From contig NZ_FMZZ01000010.1 of assembly GCF_900101685.1 (NCBI RefSeq), positions 124,001 through 188,000 on the forward strand: 64,000 nucleotides of DNA, in the 5' to 3' direction. Below the pieces are notes generated by a model. It was not told the DNA's origin and searched no databases. It saw nothing but the letters and a program-made list of their open reading frames with translations. Positions 29,101 to 41,342 of this stretch are shown here, piece by piece (within the stretch, counting starts at the first letter, position 1; the number at the start of each line of letters is the position of its first letter). The translations under genes were made by a program, and so were the position numbers. This DNA comes from Actinokineospora iranica (GTDB lineage Bacteria > Actinomycetota > Actinomycetes > Mycobacteriales > Pseudonocardiaceae).

Positions 29101-32100
29101 CGTCGGTGTTCGTGCCGCTCGACGCGGTTCCGTTGACTCCGAACGGAAAAGTCGCCCGCAATGCCCTGCCCGCCCCGAGTGTCCGTGGCGCCGTCGCGGG
29201 CCGGGCGCCGCGCACGCCGCGCGAAGAGATCCTTTGTGGACTATTCGCCGACGTGCTCGGCGTGGACCGGGTGAGCGTGGACGACAGCTTCTTCGACCTG
29301 GGCGGGCACTCGCTGCTGGCGACCCGGCTGGTCAGCCGCGTCCGGTCGGTGCTGGGCGTGGAACTGGCTATCCGGCGGCTTTTCGAGTCCCCGACCGTCG
29401 CGGGCCTGTCCGCCGCGCTGGACAGCGCGGCTGGCCCGCGCAGGCCGGTGGTCGCGGTGCGGCCCCGGCCCGAGCGGGCGCCGCTGTCGTTCGCCCAGCG
29501 GCGGCTGTGGTTCCTGCACGAGCTGGAAGGCCCGAGCGCGACCTACAACATGCCGATGACGCTCGCCCTGTCCGGCAGGCTCGACGTGGACGCGCTGCGC
29601 CAGGCCTTGGCCGACGTCGCCCACCGGCACGAGGCGCTGCGCACGGTGATCCGGCAGGACGAGGACGGCCCGTACCAGGCTGTGCTCGACCAGACCCCTG
29701 AGCTGACCGTCGTCGACACCGCCGACCCGGACGCCGACCTGGCCCGCGCCGCGCGGCACGCCTTCGACCTCGCCGCCGGGCCGCCGGTGCGGGCCTGGCT
29801 GTTCCGGCGCGGCGAGACCGAGCACGTGCTGCTCCTGCTGCTGCACCACATCGTCGGCGACGCCTGGTCGCGTGGGCCGCTCGGTCGCGACCTGACCACC
29901 GCCTACACCGCCCGCCGCGCGGGGGAGGGCCCGCAGTGGGCGCCGCTTCCGGTGCGGTACGCGGACTACGCCCTCTGGCAGCGCGACGCCCTCGGCGCGG
30001 ACGACGACCCGGAAAGCCCGTTGGCCGCCCAACTCGCGTACTGGACCGAGGAACTGGCCGACCTGCCCGAGGAACTGGCGCTGCCCACCGACCGCCCGCG
30101 CCCGCCACAGGCGTCCTATCGCGGCCGCCGCACCCCGATCGCCGTGCCGCCCGCGCTGCTCGACGGGATCGCCGCGCTGGCCCGGGACGCCGGGGCGAGC
30201 CCGTTCATGGTCGTGCAGGCCGCCATCGCGGCCCTGCTGCACCGGCTGGGCGCGGGCGCGGACATCCCGCTCGGCGCGCCGGTCGCGGGCCGCACCGACG
30301 ACGCCTTGGACGACCTGGTCGGGGTTTTCGTGAACACACTGGTGCTGCGCGCCGACGTGACGGGCGACCCGACGTTCCGCGAGCTGGTGGCCCGGGTGCG
30401 GGCGACCGACCTGGCCGCCTACGCCAACCAGGACGTCCCGTTCGAGCGCCTGGTCGACCGGCTCAACCCGGAGCGCTCGCTGGCCCGGCACCCGCTGTTC
30501 CAGGTCGCGCTCACCTACAACAACATCGCGACCGCCGCCCCTGCCGCGCCCGAGCCAGCGGGCCTGGCGGTCACCGGCCGCGCGCTGCCCGTCGAGCACG
30601 CCAAGTTCGACCTGTCCTTCGAGTTCACCGAACGCCCCGGCGCGCTGACGGTCGAACTGGAGTACGCCGAGGACCTGTTCGACGCCGAGACCGCGCGGAC
30701 CCTGGCGCGGCGGCTCGTCCGCGTGCTGGAAGCGGTCGTCGCGGCACCGGACGTGCCGGTGGGCGCGATCGACGTCCTCGACCCGGCCGAGCGCGACTGG
30801 ATCATCCGCGACTGGAACGCCACCGACGAGCCGTTCCCGGCCGACCGCGCCGTGCACGAGCTGTTCGCCGAGCAGGCCGCGCGCGTCCCGGACGCCCCCG
30901 CGCTGCGCCTCGGCGGCGAGACCGTGGCGTACGCGGAACTGGACGCACGGGCGAACCGGCTCGCGCACGAGCTGATCCGGCGGGGTGTGCGGCCGGAAAG
31001 CAAGGTCGCCGTCCTGCTGGACCGCTCCTTCGAGCTGGTGACCGCCACCCTGGCCATCCTCAAGGCGGGCGGGGCGTACGTGCCGATCGACCCGGACCAG
31101 CCCGACGAGCGAACCCGGTTCATCCTCGCCGACACCGCCGCCGTCGCCCTGGTGACCGACCGCGCGGCCGACTACGGCGTGCCGGTGGTCGCCCCGGTCG
31201 CGCAGGGACCCGACCACGCGCCGGACGTGCGCACGCACGCCGAGCAGGTCGTGTACGTCATGTACACCTCGGGTTCGACCGGGCGGCCCAAGGGCGTGGC
31301 CAACACCCACCGCAACGTCGCCCACCTCGCGGTCAACCAGCGCTGGCGGGCGGGCAACCACGAGCGCGTGCTGATGCACTCGCCGTACGCGTTCGACGCG
31401 TCCACCTTCGAGCTGTGGGCGCCGCTGCTGAACGGCGGGCAGGTGGTGATCGCCCCGGTCGGTCCGCTGTCGGCGCACGAGGTGGCCGAGGTGATCGCGG
31501 ACGGCGCGGTCACCGGGTTGTTCGTCAGCGCGGGCCTGTTCCGGGTGCTGGCCGAGGAACGGCCCGACTGCTTCGCCGGGGTCCGCGAGGTGTGGGCGGG
31601 CGGCGACGTGGTGTCCCCGGTCGCGGTGCGGCGCGTGCTCGACGGGTGCCCGGACACCGTGGTGGCCAACGAGTACGGGCCGACCGAGACCACGGTGTTC
31701 TCCTCGGTCAACCGGATGCGCTCCGGTGACGCAGTGCCGAGTATCGTCCCTATTGGACGTCCACTGTGGAACACCCGGCTGTACGTGCTCGATTCCACGC
31801 TGCGGCCGGTGGCTCCCGGTGTGCTGGGCGAGCTTTACATCGGCGGCGCGGGATTGGCCCGGGGCTACCTGAACCGGCCGGGGCGCAGCGCCGAGCGGTT
31901 CGTCGCCGACCCGCACGGCGGACCCGGCTCCCGGATGTACCGCACCGGCGACCTCGCCCGGCTGCGGCCGGACGGGCTGCTGGAGTTCGCAGGCCGGGTC
32001 GACGACCAGGTCAAGCTGCGCGGCTTCCGGGTGGAACCGGGCGAGGTCGAGGCGGCCCTGGTCGCGCACGGCGCGGTGGCCGAGGCCGCGGTGATCCTGC

Positions 32101-34019
32101 GCGAGGACCGGCCGGGGGACAAACGCCTCGTCGCCTACCTGGTCGGCGACGGGGGCGCGGACCCCCGCGCGCACCTCGCCGAGCGGCTGCCCGCGTTCAT
32201 GGTGCCGTCGGCGTTCGTCTGGCTCGACGCGCTTCCGGTGACCCGCAACGGAAAGCTGGACCGCGGCGCGCTGCCCGCGCCCGACTTCACCCCGGACACA
32301 GCCACGACCGGCGCGGGCACCGCGGCCGAACGCGTGCTGGCTGGACTGTTCGCCGAGGTGCTGGGCCTGCCGGAAGTGGGCGTCGACAGCGGGTTCTTCG
32401 ACCTCGGCGGCGACAGCATCATGTCCATCCAACTGGTCAGCCGCGCCCGCCGCGCCGGACTGGCGCTCTCCGTCCGCGACGTGTTCGAGCACCGCACCGT
32501 GGCCCGCATCGCCGCCGCGGCGGCGATCACGACCCCCGCCGCCGCCGAGGACCCCGGCGACGCGCTCGGTTCGCTGCCGCTCACCCCGGTCACGCGCTGG
32601 GCCATGGCCCGCGGCGGCCCGCTGCGCGGTTACAACCAGTCCCGCCTGATCACGGTGCCCGCCGGTACGCGCCCGGAGCACGTGCTCGGCGCGATCCAGG
32701 ACCTCATCGACCATCACGACGCGCTCCGCGCCCGCCTGGACGACGCGGGCCTCACCATCCTCCCGTCCGCCACCGCCACTCTGTCCACAGTGGATGGAGT
32801 CGGTCTCGATGAGGACGGCTTGCGCGAGCTGGTGACCCGGTGGACCGTGACCGCGCGGGAAGACCTCGACCCGGCCGAGGGCACGATGACCCGCGCCGTC
32901 TGGTTCGACCGGGGCGCGGCTCCCGGCCTGCTCCTGCTGATGATCCACCACTTCGTCGTGGACGGTGTCTCCTGGCGCATCCTCACCGCCGACCTGGCCG
33001 AGGCCTGCCAGGCCCGCGCCCGGGGTGAGCGGGCGGCCCTCCAGCCCACCGGCACGTCGCTGCGCCGCTGGGCGCACCGCCTGGCCGAGGCCGCCCCCGC
33101 CCGCCGACCGCAGATTCCGCACTGGACCGAGACCCTGGCCGCGGGCCACCCGATCGCCGACGGCGCGTTGGACCCGGCCCTGGACACCCAGGCCACCGCC
33201 CGGCACCTGACGCTGCGGCTGCCCGTGGCCGTGACCAAGACGCTGCTCACCACCGTCCCGGCCGCCTTCCACGCCGAGATCAACGACGTCCTGCTCACCG
33301 CGTTCCTCCTGGCGGCGGTCGACTGGCGGCCCGGCCACGCGGAAGATGTCCTGCTCGACCTCGAAGGCCACGGCCGCGAGGAGGACGTGGTCGGCGGAGC
33401 TGACCTGTCCCGCACGGTCGGCTGGTTCACCAGCGTCTACCCGGTCCGGCTCACGACGGGCGGCCTGGACCTGGCCGAGGCGTGGGCGGGCGGGCCGTCG
33501 GTGGGCGCGCTGCTCAAGCGCGTCAAGGAGCAGGTGCGCGCCATCCCCGAGCGCGGCATGGGCTACGGGATGCTGCGCTACCTCGACCCGGACAGCGCGG
33601 CGGCCTTCGCCGGGGCGGCCGAGCCCGAACTCGGCTTCAACTACCTCGGCCGGGTCGCGGGAGCCGACGCCGACGCGAGCCTGGACAGCGTGCCCGCCTG
33701 GACCGTCCTGGGCGCGGCGGCGGGCGCGGGCGGCGTCGACCCGGCGCAGGCGCTCGCCCACGTGGTCGAGGTCAACGCCCGCACCACCGACACCCCGGAC
33801 GGCCCGGTGCTGACCGCCACCTGGACCTGGGCGACCCGTCTCGTCCCCGACGAGCGAGCCGAGGCGCTGGCCGAGGCATGGTTCCGGGCGCTGCGCGCGC
33901 TGGCCGCGCACGCGGAGAACCCCGACGCGGGCGGCCTCACCCCCTCCGACGTCGCACTGGCGGACCTGGACCAAGCCGAGATCGCCCGCCTGGAAGCCGA
34001 CTGGGAGGACCTGACATGA
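20160..34019 (+). CDS. NRPS 2: C-A(MeAsp/Asp)-T / C-A(Asp)-T / C-A(Gly)-T / C-A(unknown)-T-E
   Basis: A 4619-residue synthetase with four modules. The GTG at 20160 overlaps the upstream stop as GTGA, with GGGAGAG before it; the frame is open far upstream but as a shadow of NRPS 1. C4 (HHTVLDGWS ~140) is of the type that accepts a D-residue donor, matching the upstream epimerase. Core serines are near 987, 2022, 3050 and 4085, and the terminal epimerase motif HHFVVDG is near 4261. Manual pocket codes: A4 DLTKMGVVN (Asp-like, candidate 3-methyl-Asp), A5 DLTKIGAVN (Asp), A6 DILQLGLIW (standard Gly), A7 DAFFWGEVF (no match I know; Glu at position 322 suggests a basic side chain such as Dab/Dap). 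Relative to friulimicin one Asp-Gly module pair is absent. Module 5 DNA has patches of different codon use. Confidence 0.95.
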   Translation: MSRIEDVFPLSPLQEGLLFHSAYDTAAPDAYTVQMAFDITGPLAPATLKTAAAALVRRHVCLRSAFRQRKTGEWAQVALREVPLGWRETDLRETADPEAVARESADAERASGFDLGRPPLVRFALLRLADERHRLVLTNHHTVLDGWSVPVLVRELLAVYDNGGDPAVLPPAPNYRDHVAWLARQDRDAARQAWAEALDGLTEPTLVAPDTGRSAARSDDVELELPEPWTAALTARARAHGLTLNTLMQAAWGLVVAQLSGRDDVAFGMTVAARPAELPGAADLVGPLINTVAVRVRVRPAETLADLLTRVQGEQARLLAHHHLGLADIQRAAGVGELFDTQMVFQNYPVRPTARSRVSVADTRARDAAHYPLVLIAAARAGVTLRLGYRSDLFTAADAHAIVGRVARVLDAFATDPDLLVGRLALLSDDETARTVGAWNATGHDVPDLSVVDLFEESAHRHGDKTAVLSELPGADGLTYTEVNAAANRLARLLVARGAGPERFVAVALPPTDRLVVALLAILKSGAAYLPLDPDYPAERLAFMLADTAPSLVVTTDALLPRLPDTDAPVLLLDDDPAAGLPEHDLTDAERAAPLRLNNPAYVIYTSGSTGRPKGVVIEHRSLGAYLLWARSAYPMTAGTALVHSPISFDLTVTALYTTLVSGGRARLAPLAEESAAGPRPSFVKGTPSHLALLDAAPDEVSPTGALMLGGELLLGEALDRWRARHPGATVFNVYGATEATVNSTQNEIRPGEPTPDGPLPVGRPFWNTRVHVLDAALRPVPVGVVGEVYLAGTGLARGYHNRFSLTAQRFVADPFDVGARMYRTGDLARWNADGMLEFAGRVDGQVKIQGYRVELGEIEAALTRLPAVRQAAVVVREDQPGDRRLVGYLVPEDSDATDAAAVRAAVADELPSYMVPAALVALPALPLTANGKLDRKALPAPDYASGSAGRAPRSAREEILCGLFADVLGVERVRIDDSFFDLGGHSLLATRLVSRIRSALRVELAIRALFETPTAAGLSDALDAAAGARRSITAVDPRPSLIPPSYAQQRLWFLNQFDDEQAVAYNSPVALRLSGALDRDAMAAALRDVVARHESLRTVFADGATQVIRTPEQADVALPVVEIAEERLAERIAECCAHRFDLSVDIPLKAWLFAVNGDEHVLLLLTHHIASDAWSRGPLARDLAAAYTARAAGEAPDWTPLSVQYADYALWQRDLLGSETDPSSVVSRQLAFWSAALSGVPEELALPFDRPRPAAASYRGDRVAFAVPAEVYRGLEKLARECQATVFMVVQAGVAALLSRLGAGTDIPLGTPIAGRTDEAVDELIGFFVNTLVLRTDVSGDPSFMELVGRVRETALAAYANQDVPFERLVEVLNPARSLARHPLFQVLLTFNNTDPQSAVAEIGTLPGLDVEPIRAETAAAKFDLSFGFAESHGGDGLPEGLSGSLEFATDLFDRSTAEALTRRLVAVLAAMGEDPTLRLRQAPVLDPAERHDLVVARNATTRAVRRASLPALFAEQAAATPNAIALSGGGESLTYAELRSRVSRMAGALRARGIGRGALVAIALQKTPDAVAAMLAVLTAGAAYLPLDVDQPAERVASILDDARPALLVTEGLSAPGVPALRPRDLLDGEPVGVAPTHPHDPAYVIYTSGSTGRPKGVVVEHRSVGAYLVRAREVYPMTGMSLAHTSLAFDLTVTTLFTPLVSGGHVHLAALDETAPEGASIMKVTPSHLPLLDALPDSVSPSDMLILGGEALISEALAGWRARHPDAVVVNAYGPTEATVNCLDFRLEPGEPAPAGAVPVGRPFWNTRAYVLDAGLQPVPSGVVGELYVAGDVLARGYLNRAALTAERFVADPFVEGERMYRTGDLVRWNADGDLVYVGRADDQVKLRGFRVELGEIRSVLLEQPGIADAAVVVREDQPGDQRLVSYVVGPVAGLRDALVARLPEYMVPSAFVALDALPLTVNGKLDREALPAPDYETGVRRRAPRSPREEILCGLFAEVLGVSEVGIDDSFFDLGGHSLLATRLVSRVRSVLGVELAIRRLFETPTVAGLAAALDNAGQARAGITARQRPERIPLSFAQRRLWFLHRFEGPSATYNIPLSLRLTGDLDVPALLAAVADLVARHESLRTVFAEDADGPHQVVLATARPVVVHERVTEADLPRLLADAARHPFALDAEIPVRAWLFETSPTEHVLLLLMHHIAGDGWSRGPLAKDLSTAYAARAEGRAPDWAPLPVQYADYTLWQRSVLGAEDDPDSPIARQSAYWTDRLAGLPEELGLPADRPRPAQATYRGGRLEFTVPDDVRARLTEVSRSRQASPFMVIQAALAVLLSRLSGGTDIPLGTPVAGRTDDALDDLIGVFLNTLVLRTDVSGDPTFAELVARVRETDLAAYAHQDLPFERLVETLNPPRSLARHPLFQVLLAFNNTLVDAVDPLPGVEVRREGGQTGAAKFDLAFSFAEHAATLHGVLEFSADLYDESTAATLVDRFLLVLRSALAAPDARVGSLDLVTATERTLLLDDWGRADAPAPDASVVEMIAAQAAATPDALAVLADESLTYAELDDRSSRLARFLAERGAGPERLVAVALPRRAGMVVALLAVLKSGAGYLPLDTDYPADRLAHILDDARPVLVLTAAEVAGQLPPAEAEIAYLEDIDLTGCSGQAVTAHPEAPAYVIHTSGSTGRPKGVVVPRAALANFVRALRDRLRLDGRDRLLAVTTIGFDIHGLELFVPLVSGAAVVVADRDVVRDPAAARALIRSAGVTVAQATPSWWRAVVTDDPGVVAGLRVLVGGEALPRDLAAALAPAASVTNLYGPTETTIWSTSSDVDGEIRIGSPIANTRLRVLDAGLRLVPPGVVGELYIGGAGVARGYHGQPALTAERFVADPFGGGRMYRTGDLARWSAAGELEYLGRVDHQVKVRGHRIELGEVEAVLGARPDVAQVVAAVWEDRLVAYVVPAGDVDTAGWAKHLAETLPPAMVPSVFVPLDAVPLTPNGKVARNALPAPSVRGAVAGRAPRTPREEILCGLFADVLGVDRVSVDDSFFDLGGHSLLATRLVSRVRSVLGVELAIRRLFESPTVAGLSAALDSAAGPRRPVVAVRPRPERAPLSFAQRRLWFLHELEGPSATYNMPMTLALSGRLDVDALRQALADVAHRHEALRTVIRQDEDGPYQAVLDQTPELTVVDTADPDADLARAARHAFDLAAGPPVRAWLFRRGETEHVLLLLLHHIVGDAWSRGPLGRDLTTAYTARRAGEGPQWAPLPVRYADYALWQRDALGADDDPESPLAAQLAYWTEELADLPEELALPTDRPRPPQASYRGRRTPIAVPPALLDGIAALARDAGASPFMVVQAAIAALLHRLGAGADIPLGAPVAGRTDDALDDLVGVFVNTLVLRADVTGDPTFRELVARVRATDLAAYANQDVPFERLVDRLNPERSLARHPLFQVALTYNNIATAAPAAPEPAGLAVTGRALPVEHAKFDLSFEFTERPGALTVELEYAEDLFDAETARTLARRLVRVLEAVVAAPDVPVGAIDVLDPAERDWIIRDWNATDEPFPADRAVHELFAEQAARVPDAPALRLGGETVAYAELDARANRLAHELIRRGVRPESKVAVLLDRSFELVTATLAILKAGGAYVPIDPDQPDERTRFILADTAAVALVTDRAADYGVPVVAPVAQGPDHAPDVRTHAEQVVYVMYTSGSTGRPKGVANTHRNVAHLAVNQRWRAGNHERVLMHSPYAFDASTFELWAPLLNGGQVVIAPVGPLSAHEVAEVIADGAVTGLFVSAGLFRVLAEERPDCFAGVREVWAGGDVVSPVAVRRVLDGCPDTVVANEYGPTETTVFSSVNRMRSGDAVPSIVPIGRPLWNTRLYVLDSTLRPVAPGVLGELYIGGAGLARGYLNRPGRSAERFVADPHGGPGSRMYRTGDLARLRPDGLLEFAGRVDDQVKLRGFRVEPGEVEAALVAHGAVAEAAVILREDRPGDKRLVAYLVGDGGADPRAHLAERLPAFMVPSAFVWLDALPVTRNGKLDRGALPAPDFTPDTATTGAGTAAERVLAGLFAEVLGLPEVGVDSGFFDLGGDSIMSIQLVSRARRAGLALSVRDVFEHRTVARIAAAAAITTPAAAEDPGDALGSLPLTPVTRWAMARGGPLRGYNQSRLITVPAGTRPEHVLGAIQDLIDHHDALRARLDDAGLTILPSATATLSTVDGVGLDEDGLRELVTRWTVTAREDLDPAEGTMTRAVWFDRGAAPGLLLLMIHHFVVDGVSWRILTADLAEACQARARGERAALQPTGTSLRRWAHRLAEAAPARRPQIPHWTETLAAGHPIADGALDPALDTQATARHLTLRLPVAVTKTLLTTVPAAFHAEINDVLLTAFLLAAVDWRPGHAEDVLLDLEGHGREEDVVGGADLSRTVGWFTSVYPVRLTTGGLDLAEAWAGGPSVGALLKRVKEQVRAIPERGMGYGMLRYLDPDSAAAFAGAAEPELGFNYLGRVAGADADASLDSVPAWTVLGAAAGAGGVDPAQALAHVVEVNARTTDTPDGPVLTATWTWATRLVPDERAEALAEAWFRALRALAAHAENPDAGGLTPSDVALADLDQAEIARLEADWEDLT
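23027..23215 (+). repeat. Duplicated carrier-domain segment, copy 1 (module 4)
   Basis: This T-domain segment is highly similar at DNA and protein level to 26126-26314 (module 5) and 29216-29404 (module 6); a looser copy is near 36900. Shared peptide runs include EEILCGLFA and [17 protein letters not shown]. The copies keep a TGT cysteine codon, unusual in this GC-rich gene, which points to recent duplication or gene conversion. Confidence 0.7.
26126..26314 (+). repeat. Duplicated carrier-domain segment, copy 2 (module 5)
   Basis: Second copy of the homogenised T-domain segment shared with modules 4 and 6. It keeps the CTCTGTGGACTGTTCGCCG run seen with small changes in the others. It lies next to the module with atypical codon use, so it is a likely recombination point. 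Confidence 0.7.
29216..29404 (+). repeat. Duplicated carrier-domain segment, copy 3 (module 6)
   Basis: Third copy, closest to the module 5 copy: both encode [18 protein letters not shown]. The order of near-identical segments flanking modules 5 and 6 would allow loss or gain of an Asp-Gly module pair by unequal recombination. Confidence 0.7.
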
Positions 34020-37000
34020 CCCGATCCGGTTTGCGGGACATCCTGCCGCTGTCGCCCTTGCAGGAAGGGCTGCTCTTCCACGGCGTCTACGACGAGACCG
34101 CCCCCGACGTCTACCTGGTGCAGCAGGTGTTCACCCTGGAAGGCGCGCTGGACGAAGACCGGCTGCGGGCCGCCGCCGGGATGCTGCTCGACCGGCACGA
34201 CAACCTGCGCGCCGCCTTCCGCTACCAGGGGCTCAGCAAGCCGGTGCAGGTCATCCCGCACCGCGTCGAGCCGCCCTGGCGGGTGGCCGACCTGGCGGGC
34301 GAGGCCGACCCCGACGCCGCGGCCGACCGGGTGCTGGCCGAGGACCGGGCCACCCGGTTCGACCTGGCGCGGCCGCCGCTGGTCCGGTTCACCCTGCTGC
34401 GCCTGGGGAACCGCCGCCACCGGTTCGCCCTGACCAACCACCACATCCTGCTCGACGGCTGGTCGCGCCCGGTCCTGGTCCGCGAGCTGTTCCGGCTCTA
34501 CCTGCGCGGCGCCGACGCGAATCTGCCGCCCGTGCGCCCGTTCAAGGACTACCTCGCCTGGCTCGCCGCGCAGGACCGCGACCAGGCCGGGCAGGCGTGG
34601 CGGGCCGCCCTCGCCGGTGTCGAACCGACCCGCGTCGCTCCCGGGCGGGCCGCGGCGGTCGCTCCGGGCCGGGTCACCCGTGAGCTGGACGCGCGGGAGA
34701 GCGCGGCGCTGGCCGACCGCGCCCGCGAACGCGGGCTCACCCTGAACACCCTGGTCCAGGGCGCCTGGGCGGTGGTGCTGAGCGGGCTGGTCGGCCGCGA
34801 CGACGTGGTGTTCGGTGTGACGGTCTCCGGCAGGCCGCCGGAACTGGCGGGCGTGGAGACCATGGTGGGCCTGTTCATCAACACCCTCCCGCTGCGCGCC
34901 CGCCTGCGGCCGCGGGAGCCCCTGACGGCGATGCTCGCCCGGCTGCAAGCCGAGCAGGCCGCGCTGCTGGCCCACCAGCACCTTAGCCTGGCCGAGATCC
35001 AGCGGCTGGCGGGCGTTGGCGAGCTGTTCGACACGTCCATGGTGTTCGAGAACTACCCCCTCGACACCGCACCGGCCGCCGAGGACGACGGCGGCCTGCG
35101 CGTCGTCGGCAGCCGCAACGCCGACGCCACCCACTACCCCCTGGCCCTGGTCGCGGTGGCCCGCCACAACGTCCACTTGCGACTCGACTACCGCCCCGAC
35201 GTGATCGCCGAGACCACCGCGGCCACCCTCATCGACCGGTTCACCCGCGTGCTGCGGGCAGTCGTGGCCGCCCCGGACACCCCGGTCGGCGCGCTGGACC
35301 TCACCGACCCGGCGGCGGTCCGGCAGGCGCTGGCGTTCAGCGGGTCCAGCGCCCCGGTGTCCGCCCGTTCGGTGCCGCGGGCGTTCCGCGAGCGCGCCCA
35401 CGCGACCCCGGACGCCGAGGCCATCGTGTCCGCGAACACCCGCTGGACCTACCGCGACCTGGACGAGCGCTCGGACCGGATAGCGCGATCCCTTGCCGCC
35501 CAAGGCGTCCGCGCGGAAACCCCGGTCGTGATCCTGATGGACCGCGCCCCCGACCTCGTGGCGGCCACCCTCGCCGTGCTCAAGGCAGGCGGCGCGTACG
35601 TGCCGATGCACCACACCTATCCGCTCGACCGGATGCGCTCCCTGGCCGAGGACACGGCCGCCCGCCTGGTGGTCACCGACGCGGCGAACGCCGATCGGGC
35701 GGCGAAGCTGGGCATTCCGGTCGTGCGCGCCGACGACCCCGGCGAGCACCCGCAGGCGGCCGATTCAGACGCAGGCGACGCGGCCACCTGTGATCAGTTC
35801 GGCGAGCCCCCGGCAGCCGGGACGGTCCCTGATCCGGGGCACCTGGCATACGTGATCCACACGTCCGGGTCGACCGGCGCGCCCAAGGGGGTCGCGGTGA
35901 CCCACGGCGACATCGTGGCGCTGGCCGAGGACAGCGCGTTTCGCCCGCCCGCCCAGCGGCGGGTCCTGCTCCACGCCCCGCACGCGTTCGACGCGTCCAC
36001 CTACGAGATGTGGGTTCCGCTGCTTACCGGCGGCACTCTTGTCGTCGCCCCGCCCGGGGAGTTGGACGTCGAAGCGCTCGCCGAGGTGATCACCGGGCAC
36101 GCGGTAACCGGGTTGTGGCTCACCGCTGGCCTCTTCCGTCTTGTCGCCGAAGAGGTTCCCGAGTGTCTTACCGGTGTCCAAGAGGTGTGGACCGGCGGTG
36201 ACGTGGTCTCCGTCGACGCCGTGCGGCGAGTGCGGGCGGTCTGTCCTGACCTGACCGTGGTCAACGGGTACGGCCCCACCGAGACCACCACGTTCGCCAC
36301 GACCCACCGGCTCACGCCCGCCGACGACGTGCCCGCCGCGCTGCCCATCGGCAAGCCGCTGGACGCCATGCGCGCCCTGGTCCTCGACCGGGGCCTGCGG
36401 CCGGTCGAACCCGGGACCGCCGGTGAGCTGTACCTGGCGGGCGCTGGCGTCGCCCGCGGCTACCTCGGCCGCCCGGGGGCCACCGCGGAGCGCTTCCCGG
36501 CGAACCCGTTCGGCGCGCCCGGCGAGCGGATGTACCGCACGGGCGACCTCGCCCGCTGGGACGCGCACGGGGTCTTGCACTACCTCGGGCGCGCCGACCA
36601 GCAGGTCAAGGTGCGCGGCTTCCGGGTCGAGCCCGGCGAGGTCGAGGCCGCCCTGGTCGCCGTCCCCGGAGTCACGCACGCCGTGGTGGTCCCGCGAGAG
36701 GACACCCTGGTGGCCTACGTGGTCGGCGACGCCGATCCCGCGACTATGAGAACCAGCCTGGCGGCCGTCCTGCCCGGCTACCTGGTGCCGTCCGCGTTCG
36801 TCCCGCTGGACGCGCTTCCCCTGACCGACAACGGCAAGATCGACAAGGCGGCCCTACCCGCGCCCGACAAGACGACGGCCGCAGGAAGAGCGCCGCGCGA
36901 CCCGCGCGAAGAGATCCTGTGCGGCCTCTTCGCCGAAGTGCTCAACCGCGCCAGGGTCAGCATCGACGACGACTTCTTCGCCCTGGGCGGGCACTCGCTG

Positions 37001-40000
37001 CTCGCCACCCGCCTGGTCAGCCGCATCCGCGCCACCCTCGGCGCCGGGCTCGCCATCCGCGCCCTGTTCGAGCACCCCACGGTCGCGGCGCTGGCCCCCA
37101 CCCTCGACGCCGACCGGGACACCCGGCCCCCGCTGGTCGCCGCTCGCCCCCGGCCTGCGCGGGTCCCGGCGTCCTTCGCGCAGCGGCGGCTGTGGTTCCT
37201 GCACCGCTTCGAGCCGGTGGGCGCGACCTACAACATCCCGCTCGCGCTGCGCCTGTCCGGCCCGCTGGACGCGCCCGCGCTGCGCGCCGCGGTCAGCGAC
37301 GTCGCGGCCAGGCACGAGACCCTGCGCACGGTCTTCGGACAGGACGCCGACGGCCCGTATCAGATCGTGCTCGACGCCGAACCGCCCTTCGAGACGCGCG
37401 CGGTCACCGCGGCAGCGCTGCCGGACGCCCTGGCGGAGGCGGCGGCCCACGAGTTCGACCTCGCCGCCGACGTGCCGCTGCGGGTCTGGCTGTTCCGGCT
37501 CGCCCCCGACGAGCACGCCCTGCTGGTGCTGGTCCACCACATCGCGGGCGACGGCTGGTCGGTGCCGGTGCTCGCCCGCGACCTGGCCACCGCCTACGCC
37601 GCGCGGTCGGCGGGGACCGTGCCGGATTGGGCGCCGCTGCCGGTCCAGTACGCGGACTACACCCTCTGGCAGCGGAGCTATCTGGGCGACGAGTCCGACC
37701 CGGCGAGCCCGCTCGCCCGCCAGCTCGCCTACTGGCGCGCGGCGCTCGCCGACCTGCCCGCCGAGCTGGACCTGCCGTTCGACCGGCCCCGGCCCGCGGT
37801 CGCCGCGCACCGGGGCGGCCGGGTGCGCTACGAGGTCGGCGCGGACACCCACCGCAAGATCGTCGAGCTGGCCCGCCAGGCGCAGGCGAGCCCGTTCATG
37901 GTCGTGCAGGCCGTGGTCGCCACGCTGCTGTCCCGGCTCGGCGCGGGAGACGACATCCCGCTGGGCACGCCGGTCGCGGGCCGCACCGACGACCGGCTCG
38001 ACGGCCTGGTCGGCTTCTTCGTCAACACCCTGGTCCTGCGGGCCGACCTGTCCGGCGACCCGACCGCGCGCGAGCTTGTCGCCCGGGTGCGGGAGACCGA
38101 CCTGGCCGCCTACGCCCACCAGGACGTGCCGTTCGAGCGGCTGGTCGAGCTGGTCGACCCGCAGCGCTCGCTGGCCCGGCACCCGCTGTTCCAGGTCATG
38201 CTCACCTTCAACAACACCGCCGACCGCGCCGAGCCGCGCGAGGTGGACCTGCCCGGCCTGACCGCCGCCCCGGCCACGGCCGACTCCGGCACCGCCAAGT
38301 TCGACCTGCTGTTCTCCTTCGCCGAGCGGTTCGACGCGGCGGGCGCGCCCGCGGGCCTGGGCGCTGGCCTGGAGTTCGACGCCGACCTGTTCGACGCGGC
38401 CACCGCGCGCGACCTGGTGGCCTGGTTCCTCGGCCTGCTCGACCAGGCCGTGCGGCTGCCCGACAAGCCGGTCCGGCAGCTCACCCTGCCCGGAGCCACC
38501 GCCGCGGTCCAGGGAATCGAGCGGGCGGCCTCCGGCCAGACCCTGCCCGCCGCGTTCGCCCGCCAGGCCGCCGCGACTCCCGACCGGATCGCCGTGGTCG
38601 ACGGCGACACCGCGCTGACCTACGCCGCGCTCGACGCCCGCGCCGACCACCTCGCCCACGCGCTCATCGCCCGGGGCGCCGGGCCGGAGCGGCGGGTCGC
38701 GGTGGCGCTGCCGCGCTCGGCGCACCTGGCCGTGGCGATGCTCGCCGTGCTCAAGGCGGGGGCGGCCTACGTGCCGGTCGACCCGGAGTACCCGGCCGAG
38801 CGGGTCGACCTCATGCTGGCCGAGTCCGCGCCGGTGGTCGTGCTGTCCACCGGGGAGACCGCCGAACGCCTGCGCCTGGGCGAGTGGCTTCCCGCCGACA
38901 CCGAGCCCGACGGCCCCATCGAGCCGCCCGCCGTGGACATCCGCCCCGAGCACCCGGCGTATGTGATCTACACGTCCGGGTCGACCGGCGCGCCCAAGGG
39001 GATCGAGATGCCCTCGGGCGCGCTGCTCAACCTGCTCGACTGGCACGGCGCGGCGCTGCCGGGGCCGGGCGCGCGGGTCGCGCAGTTCACCGCGGTCAGC
39101 TTCGACGTGTCCGTGCAGGAGATCCTTTCCGCGCTGCTGCACGGCAAGACGCTGGTGTCCTGCCCGCAGGACGTCCGCCGCGACCCGGCCGCCCTGGTCC
39201 GGTGGCTGGCCGAGCGGCGGATCACCGAGCTGTACGCGCCGAACCTGGTGGTCGAGGCCGTCGCGGCGGCGGCCCTTGCCGCGGACCTCGACCTGCCCGA
39301 CCTGACCACCGTGGCCCAGGCTGGCGAAGCGCTCACCCTGAGCGGCCCGGTGCGCCGCTGGCACGCCCGCGCCACGTGGCGGCTGCACAACCACTACGGC
39401 CCCGCCGAGACCCACGTGGCCACCGCATGGACCGCGCCCGCCGCCGTCGAAGACTGGCCCGGGACACCGCCGATCGGCAGGCCGCTGCCCAACCTGCGCG
39501 CCCACGTCCTCGACGCCGCGCTCCGCGCGGTCCCCGCGGGCGTGCCGGGCGAGCTGTACCTCGCCGGGGCCGGACTCGCCCGCGGCTACCTGGGCAAACC
39601 AGCCCTCACCGCGGAGCGGTTCGTCGCCGACCCGCACGGGACCGGGCAGCGGATGTACCGCACCGGCGACCGCGCCCGCTGGACCCGCGCGGGCGAGCTG
39701 GAGTTCCTGGGCCGGGCCGACGACCAGGTCAAGATCCGCGGCTTCCGCATCGAGCCTGCCGAGGTCGCCGCCGTCCTCACCCGTCACCCCGACATCGGCT
39801 CCGCCCGCGTCCTGGCGCGCGACGGCAGGCTTGTCGCCTACTACACCCCGGCCGCCGCAGGGGTGTTCTCTCCGGCAGGCGTGGTCCCGGCCGCCCCCGC
39901 CACCGTGGCAGGCGGGGTTCCGGACGCGGCGACCTTGCGCAAGCACATGGCCCAGTCCCTGCCCGAGCACATGGTTCCGGCCGCGTTCGTGCCGTTGCCC

Positions 40001-41113
40001 GCGCTCCCGCTGACCGCCAACGGCAAGCTCGACCGGCGCGCGCTGCCCGCCCCCGAATGGGGCGCGGCCGAGCCCGGCCGCGCGGCCCGCGATCCCTGGG
40101 AGGACGTGCTGCGGGAGCTGTTCGCCGAGGTTCTAGGGCTGCCCGAAGTCGGCGTCGAGGACGACTTCTTCGAGCTCGGCGGGCATTCGTTCCTGGCCGC
40201 GGACCTGGTCCGCCGGGTCGCGGCCACCTTGGGCGCCGAGGTGCCCGTGCGCCGGGTCTTCGAGGCCAGGACCCCGGCGGCGCTGGCCGAGGCGGTCCGC
40301 GGCGCCGACGCCGGACACGCCCAGGACGTGCTGCTGCCGCTGCGGCCCGGCGGCTCCGGGACGCCCCTGTTCTGTGTGCACCCGGGTGCCGGGTTCAGCT
40401 GGTGCTACGCCCGGCTGCTGCGCCACATCGACCCGACCGTGCCCGTCTACGGCTTGCAGGCCCGCGGCCTCGACCGGGACGAGCCGCTGCCCGGCAGCGT
40501 CACCGAGATGGCGGCCGACTACGCCGAGCAGATCCTGCGCGTGCGCCCCGAAGGTCCTTACCGGCTGCTCGGTTGGTCGTTCGGCGGCAACGTGGCGCAC
40601 GCCGTCGCCGCGCGGCTGCGGGGGCTGGGGCACCGGGTCGACCTGTTGGCCCTGCTCGACGCCTACCCGTCGGAGGAAGACCTGCGCGGCGGCGAGCTGG
40701 ACGAGCGGGAGTTGATCGAGGCCAACCTCCGGCACTTCGGCTTCGCCTACGACCCGGCGGAACTCGCCGACGACGAGGCCGCCCTGTTCGCGCGGTTCCG
40801 CGACTACCTGCGGGCGGAGAACGTCGCGATGGGGCACCTGGAGGCCGCCGACATGCTCGCGATCAAGCGGGTCTTCGTCAACAACGTGCGGATCATGCGC
40901 AGGCACGTCCCGCCCGTGGTCGACACCGACCTGCTGTTCGTGTCCGCCCGGCACGACCCGGAGCGCTCCGGGCTGGACCCGCTGGCGTGGCGGGCGCACG
41001 TCACCGGGGACATCGCCGTGCACCCGGTGGACGTCGAGCACGGCGACATGGTGACCGACGACGCCGCGGTCACCGAGATCGCGCGGGTGCTGGCCACCCG
41101 TGTCAGGGGATAA
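34016..41113 (+). CDS. NRPS 3: C-A(Val)-T / C-A(Pro)-T-TE, terminal synthetase
   Basis: A 2365-residue synthetase adding the last two residues and releasing the product. The ATG overlaps the NRPS 2 stop (ATGA). C8 (HHILLDGWS ~142) follows an epimerase and is of the D-accepting kind; C9 carries HHIAGDGWS (~1173). Core serines are near 993 and 2058. Manual pocket codes: A8 DAYWWGGTF, a valine code; A9 DVQYAAHVA, close to the proline code DVQLIAHVV. The thioesterase has the nucleophile GWSFGG with Ser 2188. Ending in Val-Pro is exactly as in friulimicin and amphomycin, where the thioesterase closes the ring from proline to the side-chain amine of the diamino acid at position 2. The same macrolactam closure is inferred here. 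Confidence 0.95.
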   Translation: MTRSGLRDILPLSPLQEGLLFHGVYDETAPDVYLVQQVFTLEGALDEDRLRAAAGMLLDRHDNLRAAFRYQGLSKPVQVIPHRVEPPWRVADLAGEADPDAAADRVLAEDRATRFDLARPPLVRFTLLRLGNRRHRFALTNHHILLDGWSRPVLVRELFRLYLRGADANLPPVRPFKDYLAWLAAQDRDQAGQAWRAALAGVEPTRVAPGRAAAVAPGRVTRELDARESAALADRARERGLTLNTLVQGAWAVVLSGLVGRDDVVFGVTVSGRPPELAGVETMVGLFINTLPLRARLRPREPLTAMLARLQAEQAALLAHQHLSLAEIQRLAGVGELFDTSMVFENYPLDTAPAAEDDGGLRVVGSRNADATHYPLALVAVARHNVHLRLDYRPDVIAETTAATLIDRFTRVLRAVVAAPDTPVGALDLTDPAAVRQALAFSGSSAPVSARSVPRAFRERAHATPDAEAIVSANTRWTYRDLDERSDRIARSLAAQGVRAETPVVILMDRAPDLVAATLAVLKAGGAYVPMHHTYPLDRMRSLAEDTAARLVVTDAANADRAAKLGIPVVRADDPGEHPQAADSDAGDAATCDQFGEPPAAGTVPDPGHLAYVIHTSGSTGAPKGVAVTHGDIVALAEDSAFRPPAQRRVLLHAPHAFDASTYEMWVPLLTGGTLVVAPPGELDVEALAEVITGHAVTGLWLTAGLFRLVAEEVPECLTGVQEVWTGGDVVSVDAVRRVRAVCPDLTVVNGYGPTETTTFATTHRLTPADDVPAALPIGKPLDAMRALVLDRGLRPVEPGTAGELYLAGAGVARGYLGRPGATAERFPANPFGAPGERMYRTGDLARWDAHGVLHYLGRADQQVKVRGFRVEPGEVEAALVAVPGVTHAVVVPREDTLVAYVVGDADPATMRTSLAAVLPGYLVPSAFVPLDALPLTDNGKIDKAALPAPDKTTAAGRAPRDPREEILCGLFAEVLNRARVSIDDDFFALGGHSLLATRLVSRIRATLGAGLAIRALFEHPTVAALAPTLDADRDTRPPLVAARPRPARVPASFAQRRLWFLHRFEPVGATYNIPLALRLSGPLDAPALRAAVSDVAARHETLRTVFGQDADGPYQIVLDAEPPFETRAVTAAALPDALAEAAAHEFDLAADVPLRVWLFRLAPDEHALLVLVHHIAGDGWSVPVLARDLATAYAARSAGTVPDWAPLPVQYADYTLWQRSYLGDESDPASPLARQLAYWRAALADLPAELDLPFDRPRPAVAAHRGGRVRYEVGADTHRKIVELARQAQASPFMVVQAVVATLLSRLGAGDDIPLGTPVAGRTDDRLDGLVGFFVNTLVLRADLSGDPTARELVARVRETDLAAYAHQDVPFERLVELVDPQRSLARHPLFQVMLTFNNTADRAEPREVDLPGLTAAPATADSGTAKFDLLFSFAERFDAAGAPAGLGAGLEFDADLFDAATARDLVAWFLGLLDQAVRLPDKPVRQLTLPGATAAVQGIERAASGQTLPAAFARQAAATPDRIAVVDGDTALTYAALDARADHLAHALIARGAGPERRVAVALPRSAHLAVAMLAVLKAGAAYVPVDPEYPAERVDLMLAESAPVVVLSTGETAERLRLGEWLPADTEPDGPIEPPAVDIRPEHPAYVIYTSGSTGAPKGIEMPSGALLNLLDWHGAALPGPGARVAQFTAVSFDVSVQEILSALLHGKTLVSCPQDVRRDPAALVRWLAERRITELYAPNLVVEAVAAAALAADLDLPDLTTVAQAGEALTLSGPVRRWHARATWRLHNHYGPAETHVATAWTAPAAVEDWPGTPPIGRPLPNLRAHVLDAALRAVPAGVPGELYLAGAGLARGYLGKPALTAERFVADPHGTGQRMYRTGDRARWTRAGELEFLGRADDQVKIRGFRIEPAEVAAVLTRHPDIGSARVLARDGRLVAYYTPAAAGVFSPAGVVPAAPATVAGGVPDAATLRKHMAQSLPEHMVPAAFVPLPALPLTANGKLDRRALPAPEWGAAEPGRAARDPWEDVLRELFAEVLGLPEVGVEDDFFELGGHSFLAADLVRRVAATLGAEVPVRRVFEARTPAALAEAVRGADAGHAQDVLLPLRPGGSGTPLFCVHPGAGFSWCYARLLRHIDPTVPVYGLQARGLDRDEPLPGSVTEMAADYAEQILRVRPEGPYRLLGWSFGGNVAHAVAARLRGLGHRVDLLALLDAYPSEEDLRGGELDERELIEANLRHFGFAYDPAELADDEAALFARFRDYLRAENVAMGHLEAADMLAIKRVFVNNVRIMRRHVPPVVDTDLLFVSARHDPERSGLDPLAWRAHVTGDIAVHPVDVEHGDMVTDDAAVTEIARVLATRVRG

Positions 41114-41128
41114 CCAAGGGAGAGAACA

Positions 41129-41341
41129 ATGAGCACCAACCCGTTCGAAGACGCCGACGGCCGCTACCTGGTCCTGGTCAACGACGAGGGACAGCACTCG
41201 CTGTGGCCGTCGTTCGCCGAGGTCCCCGCGGGCTGGACCGTGGCGCTGGCCGAGACCGACCGCGCGTCCGCGCTGGCCTTCGTCGAGGAGAACTGGACCG
41301 ACATGCGCCCGCTCAGCCTGGTGCGCGCGATGGGGGAGTGA
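41129..41341 (+). CDS. mbtH: MbtH-like protein
   Basis: A 70-residue MbtH-family chaperone that binds NRPS adenylation domains and supports their folding and activity. The family signature is present: NDEGQHSLWP, VPAGW and ENWTDMRPLSL. It starts 15 nt after the last NRPS with GGGAGAGAAC before the ATG, and its stop overlaps the junction with the following GTG start, so it is co-transcribed with the synthetases. No other MbtH gene is in the window. Confidence 0.97.
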   Translation: MSTNPFEDADGRYLVLVNDEGQHSLWPSFAEVPAGWTVALAETDRASALAFVEENWTDMRPLSLVRAMGE

Positions 41342-41342
41342 C

